Assembly (NCBI RefSeq): GCF_001854405.1
Contig: NZ_CP017718.1
Location: 62,001-126,000 of the forward strand
DNA from: Hyphomonas sp. Mor2
Lineage (GTDB): Bacteria > Pseudomonadota > Alphaproteobacteria > Caulobacterales > Hyphomonadaceae
DNA: 64,000 nucleotides
Direction of reading: 5' to 3'
Position numbers and translations under genes: made by a program
Shown: in pieces, positions 1 through 9,387 of the stretch
How positions within the stretch are numbered: position 1 is the first letter of the stretch
How the letters are laid out: the number at the start of each line of letters is the position of its first letter
Notes under the pieces: generated by a model
Told to the model about the DNA's origin: nothing
The model's database searches: none
Seen by the model: only the letters and a program-made list of their open reading frames with translations

Positions 1-2
1 AT

Positions 3-806
3 GCGCTACTGCATCTCGGCGATGCTCCAACCCTGACACAGCTCGTCTTCAACGAAACCGGGCAGGCCTTTCTCGGAACCATTGCCAGCGCGACAAGTGG
101 TCTGACGGGCGACCTGGTCCTGATCTTGATCTATGTTGCGTTTCTCTTCCTGGCCCAGTCGGCATGGCCGGTGAAGCTCGACCGGATCTTCCCGGATGTG
201 GAGCGTCGGCAGCAGGTCAAGGAAGTGGGCGATGCGGCGCGCCGCGGCATCGAAACCTATCTGTGGACGCAAACCGTCATCAGTGCCCTGATCACAGCGC
301 TGACCTATGCGACCCTGTTGGTGCTTGGTGTCGACAATGCGCTATTCCTGTCCACGCTGATCTTTGTCTTGAACTATATCCCGACCATTGGATCGATCGT
401 GGCTGCATTGGTACCGCCACTGTTCGCGTTGGTTCAGCCGGAAATTGCCGCCTGGATTCCTGGCGATTCACCGAATGACAGTTACGTCTTCGCAGCTCTG
501 GTCTTTCTCGGCGTCAGCTTCTGGCAGTTCTCGATTGGCAATTTTGTGCAACCCCGGATTATGGGCGATACACTCAACCTATCCGCGTTAGTCGTGCTGC
601 TCGCGCTGGCCATTTGGGGCGCGGTTTGGGGAATACCTGGCATGTTCTTGTCTGCGCCGCTGACAGTATTGATGATGATTCTATTTGCCCAATCTGATTC
701 GACTCGATGGATCGCAATTTTGTTGTCTGCAAACGGCGAACCCTTGTCACACGAAAGCGCCACAAAGGCAGAAAGTGATCAGGCCCAAGCCCTTGAATCT
801 CAATGA
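3..806 (+). CDS. AI-2E family transporter (PerM/UPF0118), C-terminal part
   Basis: The gene is cut by the window edge; the frame is open from base 3, so 267 C-terminal residues are visible. The protein is mostly hydrophobic, with long membrane segments such as the stretch around FLSTLIFVLNYIPTIGSIVA, followed by a hydrophilic tail. The N-P-rich loop 'FVLNYIPTIGS' and the later 'GNFVQPRIMGDTLNLSALVVLLAL' region, quoted here only for orientation, are typical of the AI-2E exporter/PerM family of inner-membrane permeases. The substrate cannot be told from sequence. It is followed by a candidate sRNA on the same strand and by convergent gdhZ. No odd features in the visible part. Confidence 0.85.
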   Translation, partial: ALLHLGDAPTLTQLVFNETGQAFLGTIASATSGLTGDLVLILIYVAFLFLAQSAWPVKLDRIFPDVERRQQVKEVGDAARRGIETYLWTQTVISALITALTYATLLVLGVDNALFLSTLIFVLNYIPTIGSIVAALVPPLFALVQPEIAAWIPGDSPNDSYVFAALVFLGVSFWQFSIGNFVQPRIMGDTLNLSALVVLLALAIWGAVWGIPGMFLSAPLTVLMMILFAQSDSTRWIAILLSANGEPLSHESATKAESDQAQALESQ

Positions 807-894
807 ATGTCACAGAAAGCGCTGAATTTTCGCTTGGCTTTGTGTCAACTTCGTTACATATACATCTGCATTGGGACACAATCAGTCTAAAAAA

Positions 895-992
895 GAAATC
901 TGGCCTCCGCGTGCGTCCCCCCACCCAGCCTGCGGATGAGGCCAGTAGGGCCCACCGGACAAGTCCCCGTTCGGTGGGTCCGCTTATTTCTG
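895..992 (+). ncRNA. Candidate structured sRNA, copy 1 (GCGTGCGTCCCCCC family)
   Basis: The stretch between the permease and gdhZ folds into two elements. An 8-bp stem, CTGGCCTC at 900-907 with GAGGCCAG at 938-945, closes a loop containing GCGTGCGTCCCCCC and ACCCAGCCTGC. A terminator follows: GGCCCACCG (949-957) pairs with CGGTGGGTC (972-980), extends inward by 3 bp, and is followed by a T-rich run at about 983-990. A second copy lies at 37921-38012 with the same loop but a different, still fully paired stem. The C-rich loop resembles the anti-Shine-Dalgarno loops of alphaproteobacterial trans-acting sRNAs. I do not recognise a named family, and I see no clear promoter. Confidence 0.6.
949..990 (+). 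terminator. Intrinsic terminator of sRNA copy 1
   Basis: A 12-bp hairpin (949-960 with 969-980, loop AAGTCCCC) is followed by a T-rich run. It faces the 3' end of gdhZ at 1005. Confidence 0.6.
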
Positions 993-1004
993 GATCCGAA
1001 AAAG

Positions 1005-4000
1005 CTAGTCAGCGACGGTTTGCATAAATTTGCGCATTGCATCCGCAGCGAGTGCGAATTGAGCAAAGCTCGGCTTGGTGCCGGTATAGGTTTTGATCTC
1101 GCTCAATAGAATCGTGCGCGCACTTGCATGCCGGGCAAGCCAAGACTCGGCATCGTCCGCGGTCAGGGCCAGATAGGTGGCGTCGGCTTGCAAATGTTCG
1201 AGCTCACGGATCAATCCACGCGTCGCCAGTCGATCCCAATGTGGCATTTCGGCAATCGCGGAGGTCGCAGCAGCGCGCAGTCGATCAAGTGATAAGGCAT
1301 CACCGACCTGCAGATACGCCGTCGTGGCGGCGACGGCATCGCGAGCACTTTTATCGGCGAGCTGCGTGATCAATGGCGCGTCAGCGACCAGGCGAGTGGC
1401 GGCGACCGCTTCGGCGAGATCTGGCGAAACCCCGTCCCGTGCCAGATGATTGATCCGGCGCTGGAACACGGCCTTTTCGTAGGCAGGCAAGCTCTTGGTC
1501 GAGAGTTTTGACAAGGCGTCCCGCGCGGCAGCAACTGACTCGATTTGATCGGAGATGGATCCGCTCGCGCTTGCTGTCAGGATGCTGTGCGTCAGACGGC
1601 GGAGGGATTCCGCGAGACCGGCTTGTAGATTATTCTGGCGATGCGTTGGCACTTGATTGTCCAAATCATCGATCTGCGTTTTCAATTCAGATACGCCGAG
1701 CACCGCACGCGCCACTTCAAAGGCCGCGACAATGTCCGCGTTTGCAGCGCCGGACTGCTCGCGCAATCGCAGCATGAAAACCGGTCCGGCAATATCCACG
1801 ATCCGGTTAGCGAGGACTGTGCAGATGATTTCACGTTTGAGGCGGTGCGCTTCCATGACGTCCTGGTATTGCAGCAGCGCTTTCGGGAAGTAGCCGCGCA
1901 GAGTGGACTGGAAATAAGGGTCATCGGGCACGCTGGACTCGACCAGATCATCAAACAGAACGATCTTGGTCCACGCCATCAGGACGGCAATCTCAGGCCG
2001 GGTGAGCGCCCGCCCATCGGCCTCGAACTGGGTCATCTCGGCGGTGCTGGGCAAGCCTTCAACGTCGCGATCGAGGACCCCGCGCTCTTCCAGCCGCACC
2101 ATTAGGCGTTCCAGCGCCACATGGTCACGTTTCGCGCGTGCCTCGGCAAGGCTGAGCGCACCGGTCTGCGCGTAATTGTGGGCCAGCACGTGGTCGGCAA
2201 CATCGTCGGTCATCGAGGCGAGCAGAGTATTGCGCTCTCCCGTGGGCAGGGCGCCGCGGCGCATCGCTTCGGTACACAGGATCTTGATATTGACCTCATG
2301 GTCCGAGCTGTCGACGCCCGCAGAATTGTCGATCGCATCGGTATTGAGCCGCACCCCGTTCAAAGCCGCTTCGATCCGCCCTGCTTGCGTAAGCCCGAGA
2401 TTTGCGCCCTCGCCGACGACTTTGGCTCGCAGTTCCTTGCCATTGATCCGCATGGCATCATTTGCCCGATCGCCTGCATCTGCGTGGGTTTCATGCGCCG
2501 CCTTGATATAGGTGCCGATGCCCCCGAACCAGAGCAGCTCGCATTCGGATTTCAGCAAGGCATGGATCAGTTCATCCGGCGTCACCGCGTCAGAAGCAAG
2601 CCCGGTCAAGGCCTTGATTTGCGGGGTCAGGGCAACCGACTTCGCGCTGCGATCAAATACGCCGCCCCCCTCGCTGATCAGGCTCGCATCATAGTCCATC
2701 CAGCTCGAACGCGGCAGGTCGAACATGCGCTGGCGCTCCTCCCAGAGGCGTTCCGGATCCTGAGGATCGGGATCGATGAAGATGTGCATGTGGTTGAACG
2801 CAGCCTGCAACCGGATCTGCTTCGAGAGCAACATGCCATTGCCGAACACATCGCCGCTCATGTCGCCGCAACCGATGACCGTGAAGGGTTCGGTCTGGAT
2901 GTCCTTGCCAATCTCACGGAAATGGCGCTTCACCGCTTCCCAGGCGCCGCGCGCCGTGATGCCCATTTTCTTGTGGTCGTAGCCTGCTGATCCTCCTGAG
3001 GCAAAGGCGTCACCAAGCCAAAAGCCATGCGCCACGCTGATCTCATTGGCGATGTCGGAGAAGGTGGCCGTGCCCTTGTCCGCCGCGACCACGAGGTAAG
3101 GATCGTCACCATCATGTACGACAGTACGATCAGGGGGCACGACCGCGCCATCGATCAGATTGTCGGTCAGTCCGAGTAGACTGGTAATGAAGGTCTTGTA
3201 GGCCTCAATGCCGGCATCCCGCACGGCTTCACGGCTGCCGCCAAGTGGAAGCTGTTTGGGGAAGAAGCCGCCTTTAGAGCCGACCGGCACAATCACCGCA
3301 TTCTTGACCTGCTGCGCCTTGACCAGACCAAGCACTTCCGTGCGGAAATCGTCGCGCCGATCTGACCAACGCAGACCGCCGCGCGCCACCGGACCAAATC
3401 GGCAATGCACACCTTCGACCATAGGGGAATCAACGAAAATCTCGCGATAGGGTTTTGGCGCAGGCAGATCTTCGAGGTCGCGGCTGGAAATCTTGAAACT
3501 GATATAGGGCAGCGACTGCCCACCAGCGCCGCGTTGATAGAAATTCGTCCGTTGCACGGCCATGATCAGGTCAGCCAGACGCCGGATCACGCGGTCATGA
3601 TCGAGCGAAGCAACCTCCTTAAGCGCGTCCTCGATCTGATCGCCCAGCGTCACCATGGCAGCGTCGCGATTGTCGGCAAAATCAGGATCGAACCGGGCTT
3701 CGAAGAGCGCGACCAAATGCCGGGTGAGATCTGCATTTCCATTCAAGGCTGCGATCTGGGTCTGTCGTGCGGGGTCGAGTCCGGTTTGGTGACGATAGGC
3801 GCACAAGGCGCGGCACAGCGCCGACTGACGCCAGGTGAGACCGGCATTGAAGACAAGGGCATTGAAGCCATCATTCTCCGCCCGATCGCTCCAGACCGCG
3901 ACGAAAGCATCTTCGAACGCGGTACCGACCTGGCTGAGGTCAATGTCCTGACCATCCACACGGCGCATGGCGAGAGAATGGACCCAGTATTCTTCCGGCG

Positions 4001-5735
4001 CATCGGCCGCAGGCTTGGCGGTCGGGACCACCGGGTATCCGGTCTCGAAGGACACAAACAGGCCCATGCGTTCGAACACCGGCACGCAGTCGGACAGCGC
4101 GATGGCACCACTGCGAGAGTAGATTTTGGCGCGGATCTTCGTGGCTTTGTCTGTGCGGCGTTGATAGGCGCGCAGCGCGATAGGATTGTGCCGATTCAGC
4201 CGCGCGAGCATGGAGACGTCAGCCATTGCTTCTTCGGGGGCGAAGGCTTCGCGATAGCCAGCATTGAAGGCGCCGGAGAACAACGTGGCCAGAGACCGCT
4301 CATCGGCGCTCAGATCACTGCTCATGACCGCATCGTGGAAGCGATCCTTCCAGCTGCGGGAGAGCTCCGCGATGGTTTGCTCGAGCTCGTCGAAATCGGG
4401 GCGTGGACCAGAGGCGGGCAGGGCCGTTTCAAACAGGACGCGAACCATTGTCGCGCCGTCAAAACTGGGCTGGAAGCTGCTCATTCGTCCGCCCCAGGCG
4501 GTTTCGATCGCTTCGGAGATATGCCGGCGCAGGTCTGTGTCATAGGCTTCGCGCGGCACGAACACGATGGTCGAGACGAAGCGATTGAACCGGTCAGCGC
4601 GCGTAAAAACGCGGACGCGCGGACGCGCCACCAGGTCCAGAACGCCTTGCATGATCGGGGCGAGTTCTTCGGACTTGGTCTGGATCAGCTCATCTCGCGG
4701 CCAGCCTTCGATAATATTGGACAGGGTCTTTTCATTGTGACTGCCCGGCAGCACATTGAGGATGTCGAGAACGCGTTCCATGCGCCGCCGCAGCAGCGGA
4801 ATGTTGCGCACAGATTCATTGTAGGCTTCGGCGGTGTATAGTCCGAGGAAACGGGTTTCGCCGATGACTTCGCCCTTCTCGCCGAAATGCTTGACCCCGA
4901 CATAGTCGCACGCCACGCGACGGTGCACACGGCTTTGCAACGTGGCCTTGGCCATGATCAGCGTTTCCGGCTCGGCCAGGAAGGCGCCGATCTCTTCAGT
5001 CAGCAGTAAGGGTTCCGCGCCGCGATTGAGGACATTGCGGGCATCGTCTCGCAACAGTCCGAGATTCGAGCCTTCGACGGTGTCTGGTTCTTCTGGCAGT
5101 ACATTCCCATCCGGGCCGGTCTGAAACGTATAGCTCCGCACGCCGAGGAAAACGAACCGTTCATTGCCCAGCCATTTCAGAAACTCGACCGCTTCGTCCT
5201 TGTAGCGAGACGATACATGCGAATTGCTGTCCAGACGCTCGATCTCCTCTGCCATGCGGGCGCGCATGTCTTGATAATCTGCTGTCGCAGCATGCACATC
5301 GGTCAGCGTCGCTTCGGCTTCTGCCAGAAGTAGTCTTTGTTCACTCTCACTGAGGTCTGGCAAGTGAATCTGGATCAGGGAGAATCGGCCATTCTCCATC
5401 TCGACGATCGGGTGAAACAGCGTGAGCACCTCGAATCCGAGATCGCTGCAAGCGCCGAGAAGCGAATCGACCAGGAAGGGGCGATCAGGTCCGACGGCTT
5501 CGAGAAGATGGTGTCCCAAGAGCTCATTATCGAGCCCTTCGGCTGGACGAATGCGAACCGAGGCCGTCTCAGTCGTCTTGAACCAATCCCAAAGGGATTT
5601 TCCCAGAGTCTCGATATTCCCTCTGGGGATGGAATTTCGCGAATCGGCCGGAACCTCGGCAAGCATTTGCGAGATACACGAAGAAAGCGGGTCAGAAGTT
5701 CTGGAATTATCGGGAGAGTGAGAATTATCTGCCAT
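1005..5735 (-). CDS. gdhZ: NAD-specific glutamate dehydrogenase, large (about 180 kDa) class
   Basis: This cytosolic enzyme oxidatively deaminates glutamate to 2-oxoglutarate and ammonia with NAD+. At 1576 residues it has the length of the large bacterial GDH class (PF05088), as in Caulobacter GdhZ and Pseudomonas GdhB. The catalytic part starts near residue 785 with GGLRWSDRRDDFRTE and a lysine-bearing VGSKGGFF segment, followed by an ADKGTATFSD segment. A GCGDMSGDVFGNG dinucleotide-binding segment sits near residue 956. The roughly 700-residue N-terminal part is regulatory (ACT-like) in the family. The ATG at 5735 is used; the SD is weak. It lies downstream of the aminopeptidase on the same strand. 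In Caulobacter GdhZ also ties metabolism to cell division; whether that holds here is unknown. Confidence 0.93.
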   Translation of the reverse strand: MADNSHSPDNSRTSDPLSSCISQMLAEVPADSRNSIPRGNIETLGKSLWDWFKTTETASVRIRPAEGLDNELLGHHLLEAVGPDRPFLVDSLLGACSDLGFEVLTLFHPIVEMENGRFSLIQIHLPDLSESEQRLLLAEAEATLTDVHAATADYQDMRARMAEEIERLDSNSHVSSRYKDEAVEFLKWLGNERFVFLGVRSYTFQTGPDGNVLPEEPDTVEGSNLGLLRDDARNVLNRGAEPLLLTEEIGAFLAEPETLIMAKATLQSRVHRRVACDYVGVKHFGEKGEVIGETRFLGLYTAEAYNESVRNIPLLRRRMERVLDILNVLPGSHNEKTLSNIIEGWPRDELIQTKSEELAPIMQGVLDLVARPRVRVFTRADRFNRFVSTIVFVPREAYDTDLRRHISEAIETAWGGRMSSFQPSFDGATMVRVLFETALPASGPRPDFDELEQTIAELSRSWKDRFHDAVMSSDLSADERSLATLFSGAFNAGYREAFAPEEAMADVSMLARLNRHNPIALRAYQRRTDKATKIRAKIYSRSGAIALSDCVPVFERMGLFVSFETGYPVVPTAKPAADAPEEYWVHSLAMRRVDGQDIDLSQVGTAFEDAFVAVWSDRAENDGFNALVFNAGLTWRQSALCRALCAYRHQTGLDPARQTQIAALNGNADLTRHLVALFEARFDPDFADNRDAAMVTLGDQIEDALKEVASLDHDRVIRRLADLIMAVQRTNFYQRGAGGQSLPYISFKISSRDLEDLPAPKPYREIFVDSPMVEGVHCRFGPVARGGLRWSDRRDDFRTEVLGLVKAQQVKNAVIVPVGSKGGFFPKQLPLGGSREAVRDAGIEAYKTFITSLLGLTDNLIDGAVVPPDRTVVHDGDDPYLVVAADKGTATFSDIANEISVAHGFWLGDAFASGGSAGYDHKKMGITARGAWEAVKRHFREIGKDIQTEPFTVIGCGDMSGDVFGNGMLLSKQIRLQAAFNHMHIFIDPDPQDPERLWEERQRMFDLPRSSWMDYDASLISEGGGVFDRSAKSVALTPQIKALTGLASDAVTPDELIHALLKSECELLWFGGIGTYIKAAHETHADAGDRANDAMRINGKELRAKVVGEGANLGLTQAGRIEAALNGVRLNTDAIDNSAGVDSSDHEVNIKILCTEAMRRGALPTGERNTLLASMTDDVADHVLAHNYAQTGALSLAEARAKRDHVALERLMVRLEERGVLDRDVEGLPSTAEMTQFEADGRALTRPEIAVLMAWTKIVLFDDLVESSVPDDPYFQSTLRGYFPKALLQYQDVMEAHRLKREIICTVLANRIVDIAGPVFMLRLREQSGAANADIVAAFEVARAVLGVSELKTQIDDLDNQVPTHRQNNLQAGLAESLRRLTHSILTASASGSISDQIESVAAARDALSKLSTKSLPAYEKAVFQRRINHLARDGVSPDLAEAVAATRLVADAPLITQLADKSARDAVAATTAYLQVGDALSLDRLRAAATSAIAEMPHWDRLATRGLIRELEHLQADATYLALTADDAESWLARHASARTILLSEIKTYTGTKPSFAQFALAADAMRKFMQTVAD

Positions 5736-5851
5736 GACGAGCTGCTCTTAAGGGAATGCTCTTCCTTAAGGGAAATCTGATGCGGCCTCAATCAAAACCG
5801 CATCGATTTCTTCGCTTCGACTGTTGACTGCGGTGTCAGACGCTATGCCAG

Positions 5852-8575
5852 CTACCGTGCTTGAAGCGCCTGCGCCAGTTCATCAGCTTTTTCGGCCCGA
5901 AAGGCCGCACAGAGACGCGCCGATTCCGAGGCCTGGGCGAGGCGGCGTTCATATCCAGGAATGAGGCCCGCCTGACCGTGCAAGAAGCTGGTCGCCTCAT
6001 CAATCTCCGCGGCTGTGCAGAAATAGGAAACCAGTTGTGCCGTCTGGGGTTTGCGGATTTCCGGTGTGCGCGCCAGTACAGATTCGAAGTCCGTTTTGAA
6101 CTTTTCCCAGGCAATGCCGGTCATGTCCTTGTTCTGAAGTGCGGCGAGGTAAACGCCCCAGGCGAGCTGCCCTTCGAATGCATCCGTGCGAACGAGATCC
6201 ATCAGTGCGAGAACATCGGATTCGCCGCCAGACCGTGCGAGCGTGTAATAGATCTGACGGCGCTCCCGCTGGTTCGAGCTCGTTGCTGCGAAGTCCAGCG
6301 CCGCTTGAAAGAAGGCCGGATCGTTGTTTTCCGTCGCGATGGAAATCGCGGTCTGAACCAGGTCAGGCGAAAGGGCGGTTGGATCAGGAGCGTTGATGAC
6401 GCCGACATAAGCTGCCGCTGCCGCTGCGAGCCCGGCACGCTCGTCTTCCAGGCGTCCAACCCTCAGCAGGCGGGTGTTCAATCCGCTCTTGAGCAGTTGT
6501 TCGCCTTCGCTGAGCGCATTGTCCGGCGTGTCTTTCAGGCGCTCCCAGCGCGGACCATAAGCGGTCATGACGAAATCTCGGAAGGCGTCTTTCGAGTCAT
6601 CGTCCGGCAGCGCTTCCATGTAGGTTTGCAGATTTGGCAGCGGGTCGAGCGCTGCGCTCCAGGTGCCATTGGCGTTGACTTCCAGGATCTGCAGGAGTGT
6701 CGTCGCAGGCAGCGCGCCTGCCCTGAAGGCAGCCGAAGCGCTATCGACCAGGCTCAGCTGTTCTGCCGGTGAAAGGCGATCATGATTGATCACGAGGCTC
6801 TGCCAGTCAGGCTCGCTCATATTGAAGCGCCAGTACCCCGCGCCATCGGCGTTGGGCATGATCCAGTCGGGGCAGCTGCCTTCGACGGGCAGCTCAAGCG
6901 AAGGTCCCGTGAACATTGCCCGTAGCGTTTGTGTGGAAGTGGCGTCGCCTGTCTTGATCGCGAACGGAATTGCCCAGGACTGGGCGGCCGGATCGATCGA
7001 TGAGCCGAGCGGCGCATAGCGACTCTGGGCGACCGTGATGAGGCCCGAGTCCGGGCTTGGGCAGGTCAGGTCGACTTGCAAGTACGGAATGCCCGGTTGC
7101 ATGATGAAGGACGTGAAGCTCTCAACCACGTCGGGCGACTTGCTGCCATCGGCGATCGAGGTCATGAAATCGTCTACGTCGGCAACACCATCTTCAAACC
7201 GGCGCATGTGAAGGCGGATGCCTTCGCGAAACGCCTCTTCACCGAGATAGTTCTCAAACATTGAAAGGACACCGCCGCCCTTGCGGTAGGTAATCGAGTC
7301 AAACGCGTCGAGAATATCAGCGTTGCGGGCAATCGGGTTGCGGATCTGACGGGCAGAGGCGAGGCTGTCATTGTCCATCGCCCCAATCGCAGCGCGCTGC
7401 GCGGCGACGTCGAAGCCTGTATTGGGATAAACAGCGTCCATCGTCTTGTAGCTGATCCAGGTCGCAAAGGCCTCGTTCAGCCAGATATCGTTCCACCAGC
7501 GCGGTGTCACCAGATTGCCGAACCATTGATGACCAAGCTCATGCGCGTGCGTGATCATGGCCTGCCGTCGATTGGCGAGACTCGTGCGTTCATTGAGGAG
7601 CAAGCGGCTTTCGCGATAGATGATCGCGCCAGCATTTTCCATGGCGCCATAGGCAAAATCGGGCGCCGCGATCAGATCGAGTTTGCCGTACGGATAAGGG
7701 TAGTCGAAATAGGCTTCCTGCCAGGTCACCATTTCATCGGTGATGGCCATGGCCTGTTCCAGCTGATCGCCTTTCCCGGAGGGTGAAAAGCCTCGAAACG
7801 GGATGGCCCTCGCGCGGATTTCATTAGGGGGCAAAACCCCGCCATCGCGCAGATCGTAGGGGCCGACGGCGAGTGCGACGAGGTAGGACTGGATTTCCCG
7901 TGTCGGCGCAAACTGGAACTCGATATTGCCATCATCCCGGATCGATTGTGCCTTGAGCGGACCATTGGCGATGACCTGATTGCCCGCCGGGGTCGTGACG
8001 GTCAGTGTCCAGCTGGTCTTGAAGCGTGGTTCGTCAAAACTCGGCACCAGACGGCGTGCATCGATCGGCTCCATCTGCGTCGCCAGATAAGGGCGCCCGT
8101 TCTGTTCGGCCTTGTACAAGCCGGCCAGGCCAAAATTGTAGGGTGCGGTGTAGGTCAGGACCAATGTAGAATTGCCTTGCGGAACCGGTGTCGCGAAATC
8201 GAGGCGCGAAACGCCGCCTTCAGCCTTGGAGCGGGTGAATTCCGCGACCAGCTCGCTTCCATCTTCGAGCAGAGCCTTGGCCGATGTGACCTCGTGATCA
8301 ATGCTGTGTAGCCAGATCCGGGCGTGTGGCTCAGCGACGGATATGTCTATTTCAACTTCTCCGGTGAACGCGTCTTGGGCCGGATCCGTGAAGAGGTTTA
8401 ACCGGTAGGCCGTCGGAACGACACCATCTGGCAGTTGTCCTGCCGGAGGTACATCCTGCAGCACTGGCGGCACCTGTTCGAACGTGACCTCATCCCCGCC
8501 GCGCGAACAGCCGGTCAGAACCAGAGTGCCGGCAATGCCAGCGATAAGGCAGGATCGAAACGTTTTCGTCAGCAT
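5852..8575 (-). CDS. M1 family metallopeptidase, lipoprotein (aminopeptidase N-like)
   Basis: A zinc aminopeptidase of 907 residues that trims N-terminal residues from peptides, probably at the cell envelope. The N-terminus is a lipoprotein signal with lipobox LTGC (Cys23). The M1 exopeptidase motif GAMEN is at 310-314. The zinc site HELGH (345-349) plus Glu368 fits HEXXH-X18-E exactly. The long C-terminal half corresponds to the helical ERAP1-C-like domain. The length suits ERAP/TMA108-type M1 enzymes. Upstream, at 8585-8618, is an interrupted inverted repeat in the divergent promoter region shared with the GST at 8691. Peptide breakdown next to gdhZ would feed glutamate use, but co-regulation is only an inference. 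Confidence 0.9.
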   Translation of the reverse strand: MLTKTFRSCLIAGIAGTLVLTGCSRGGDEVTFEQVPPVLQDVPPAGQLPDGVVPTAYRLNLFTDPAQDAFTGEVEIDISVAEPHARIWLHSIDHEVTSAKALLEDGSELVAEFTRSKAEGGVSRLDFATPVPQGNSTLVLTYTAPYNFGLAGLYKAEQNGRPYLATQMEPIDARRLVPSFDEPRFKTSWTLTVTTPAGNQVIANGPLKAQSIRDDGNIEFQFAPTREIQSYLVALAVGPYDLRDGGVLPPNEIRARAIPFRGFSPSGKGDQLEQAMAITDEMVTWQEAYFDYPYPYGKLDLIAAPDFAYGAMENAGAIIYRESRLLLNERTSLANRRQAMITHAHELGHQWFGNLVTPRWWNDIWLNEAFATWISYKTMDAVYPNTGFDVAAQRAAIGAMDNDSLASARQIRNPIARNADILDAFDSITYRKGGGVLSMFENYLGEEAFREGIRLHMRRFEDGVADVDDFMTSIADGSKSPDVVESFTSFIMQPGIPYLQVDLTCPSPDSGLITVAQSRYAPLGSSIDPAAQSWAIPFAIKTGDATSTQTLRAMFTGPSLELPVEGSCPDWIMPNADGAGYWRFNMSEPDWQSLVINHDRLSPAEQLSLVDSASAAFRAGALPATTLLQILEVNANGTWSAALDPLPNLQTYMEALPDDDSKDAFRDFVMTAYGPRWERLKDTPDNALSEGEQLLKSGLNTRLLRVGRLEDERAGLAAAAAAYVGVINAPDPTALSPDLVQTAISIATENNDPAFFQAALDFAATSSNQRERRQIYYTLARSGGESDVLALMDLVRTDAFEGQLAWGVYLAALQNKDMTGIAWEKFKTDFESVLARTPEIRKPQTAQLVSYFCTAAEIDEATSFLHGQAGLIPGYERRLAQASESARLCAAFRAEKADELAQALQAR

Positions 8576-8584
8576 TTTGCGGTC

Positions 8585-8618
8585 CTATGCAAGCTATGAG
8601 GCACGGCTTGAAGCATAG
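8585..8618. promoter_or_regulatory. Interrupted inverted repeat between divergent genes
   Basis: CTATGCAAGC at 8585-8594 is mirrored by GCTT (8606-8609) and GCATAG (8613-8618), with a 3-base interruption. It lies just upstream of the aminopeptidase start and within the divergent promoter region, so it could be an operator. No binding protein can be named. Confidence 0.25.
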
Positions 8619-8690
8619 GATGGGGGTGGGCGCAAAGGTTTCTCTGAGTTCACCTTTTCGTGTGCACCAAATAGCAGTAGGGCAGGTTCC

Positions 8691-9365
8691 ATGAAACGGC
8701 TTTGGCATTGGCCCATCGACCCGTTGGGGCGAACCGTTCGCTTGATGATGAGCGAAAAAGGATGGACCTATGAATCCATCGAGATCCAGCCCTGGGTCTC
8801 GGATCTGGAACTCGCAGCGCTGGCGCCGGGTGCCTCGTCGCCGGCGCTGCTCGACACGGATGCCGAAGTAAAAACCTCGGCCGTCGGCTCGCTGGCCATT
8901 TGCGAATATATCGAGGAAGCCTTGCCGGCCCCGCGTCTTTTGCCCTTCACACCGATGGAGAAAGCCGAGGCGCGTCGCCTGTGGCAATGGGCGGAAGAGA
9001 GCTTTGCGGGCATCAACAACACCCTCCTGGCCGAGCGGGTGACGCAATGGGTGAAACGGGATCGGTCGCCAGACAGCCTGGCGCTCCGCCAGGGGGCGCA
9101 TGCTCTGAAGAATCGAATGACCTTTCTCGACGCGTTGGCGGGGGAGCGTGCATATATTGGAGGTCGGAACTTTTCGATCGCCGATCTCAGCGTCGCGGCG
9201 CACCTGTCATCCTACGATTATTTTGGCGATGTTCCATGGGATCTGACGCCGGATCTCAAGGCCTGGTATGCGCGTATGAAATCTCGCCCGAGTTTCCGCA
9301 GCCTGCTGGATGACCGGGTTGGCAATGCCAAGCCGGTGAAGCACTATACCGACCTCGACTTCTAG
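8691..9365 (+). CDS. Glutathione S-transferase family protein
   Basis: A 224-residue two-domain GST fold. The N-terminal thioredoxin-like domain (residues 1-75) contains the cis-proline segment SSPALL and an alpha-helical start [13 protein letters not shown]. The all-helical C-terminal domain contains the [11 protein letters not shown] motif of the GST hydrophobic core. The first-domain catalytic Tyr/Ser/Cys is not obvious (WPIDPLGR), so catalysis with glutathione is uncertain. The ATG at 8691 follows GGGCAGG. It sits 22 bases upstream of queG on the same strand and probably shares a transcript with queG and mtgA. Confidence 0.8.
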   Translation: MKRLWHWPIDPLGRTVRLMMSEKGWTYESIEIQPWVSDLELAALAPGASSPALLDTDAEVKTSAVGSLAICEYIEEALPAPRLLPFTPMEKAEARRLWQWAEESFAGINNTLLAERVTQWVKRDRSPDSLALRQGAHALKNRMTFLDALAGERAYIGGRNFSIADLSVAAHLSSYDYFGDVPWDLTPDLKAWYARMKSRPSFRSLLDDRVGNAKPVKHYTDLDF

Positions 9366-9387
9366 TGTCGGCGCCGGAACCCAACCC

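Noticed and set aside
803..1027. 74-codon open frame after the permease
   Set aside because: It covers the structured sRNA and its terminator and has no SD or protein motif; the RNA explains the conservation.
2121..2990. 289-codon antisense frame in gdhZ
   Set aside because: Shadow of gdhZ; no ribosome site and no recognisable motif.
3405..4841. 478-codon open frame antisense to gdhZ
   Set aside because: It lies wholly inside gdhZ, whose protein is clearly recognised. Long antisense frames are common in GC-rich genes with strong third-position bias; the translation shows no known motif.
5749..5785. Direct repeat CTTAAGGGAA before gdhZ
   Set aside because: Two copies of 9-10 bases close together; too short to call an operator, and no promoter frame supports it.
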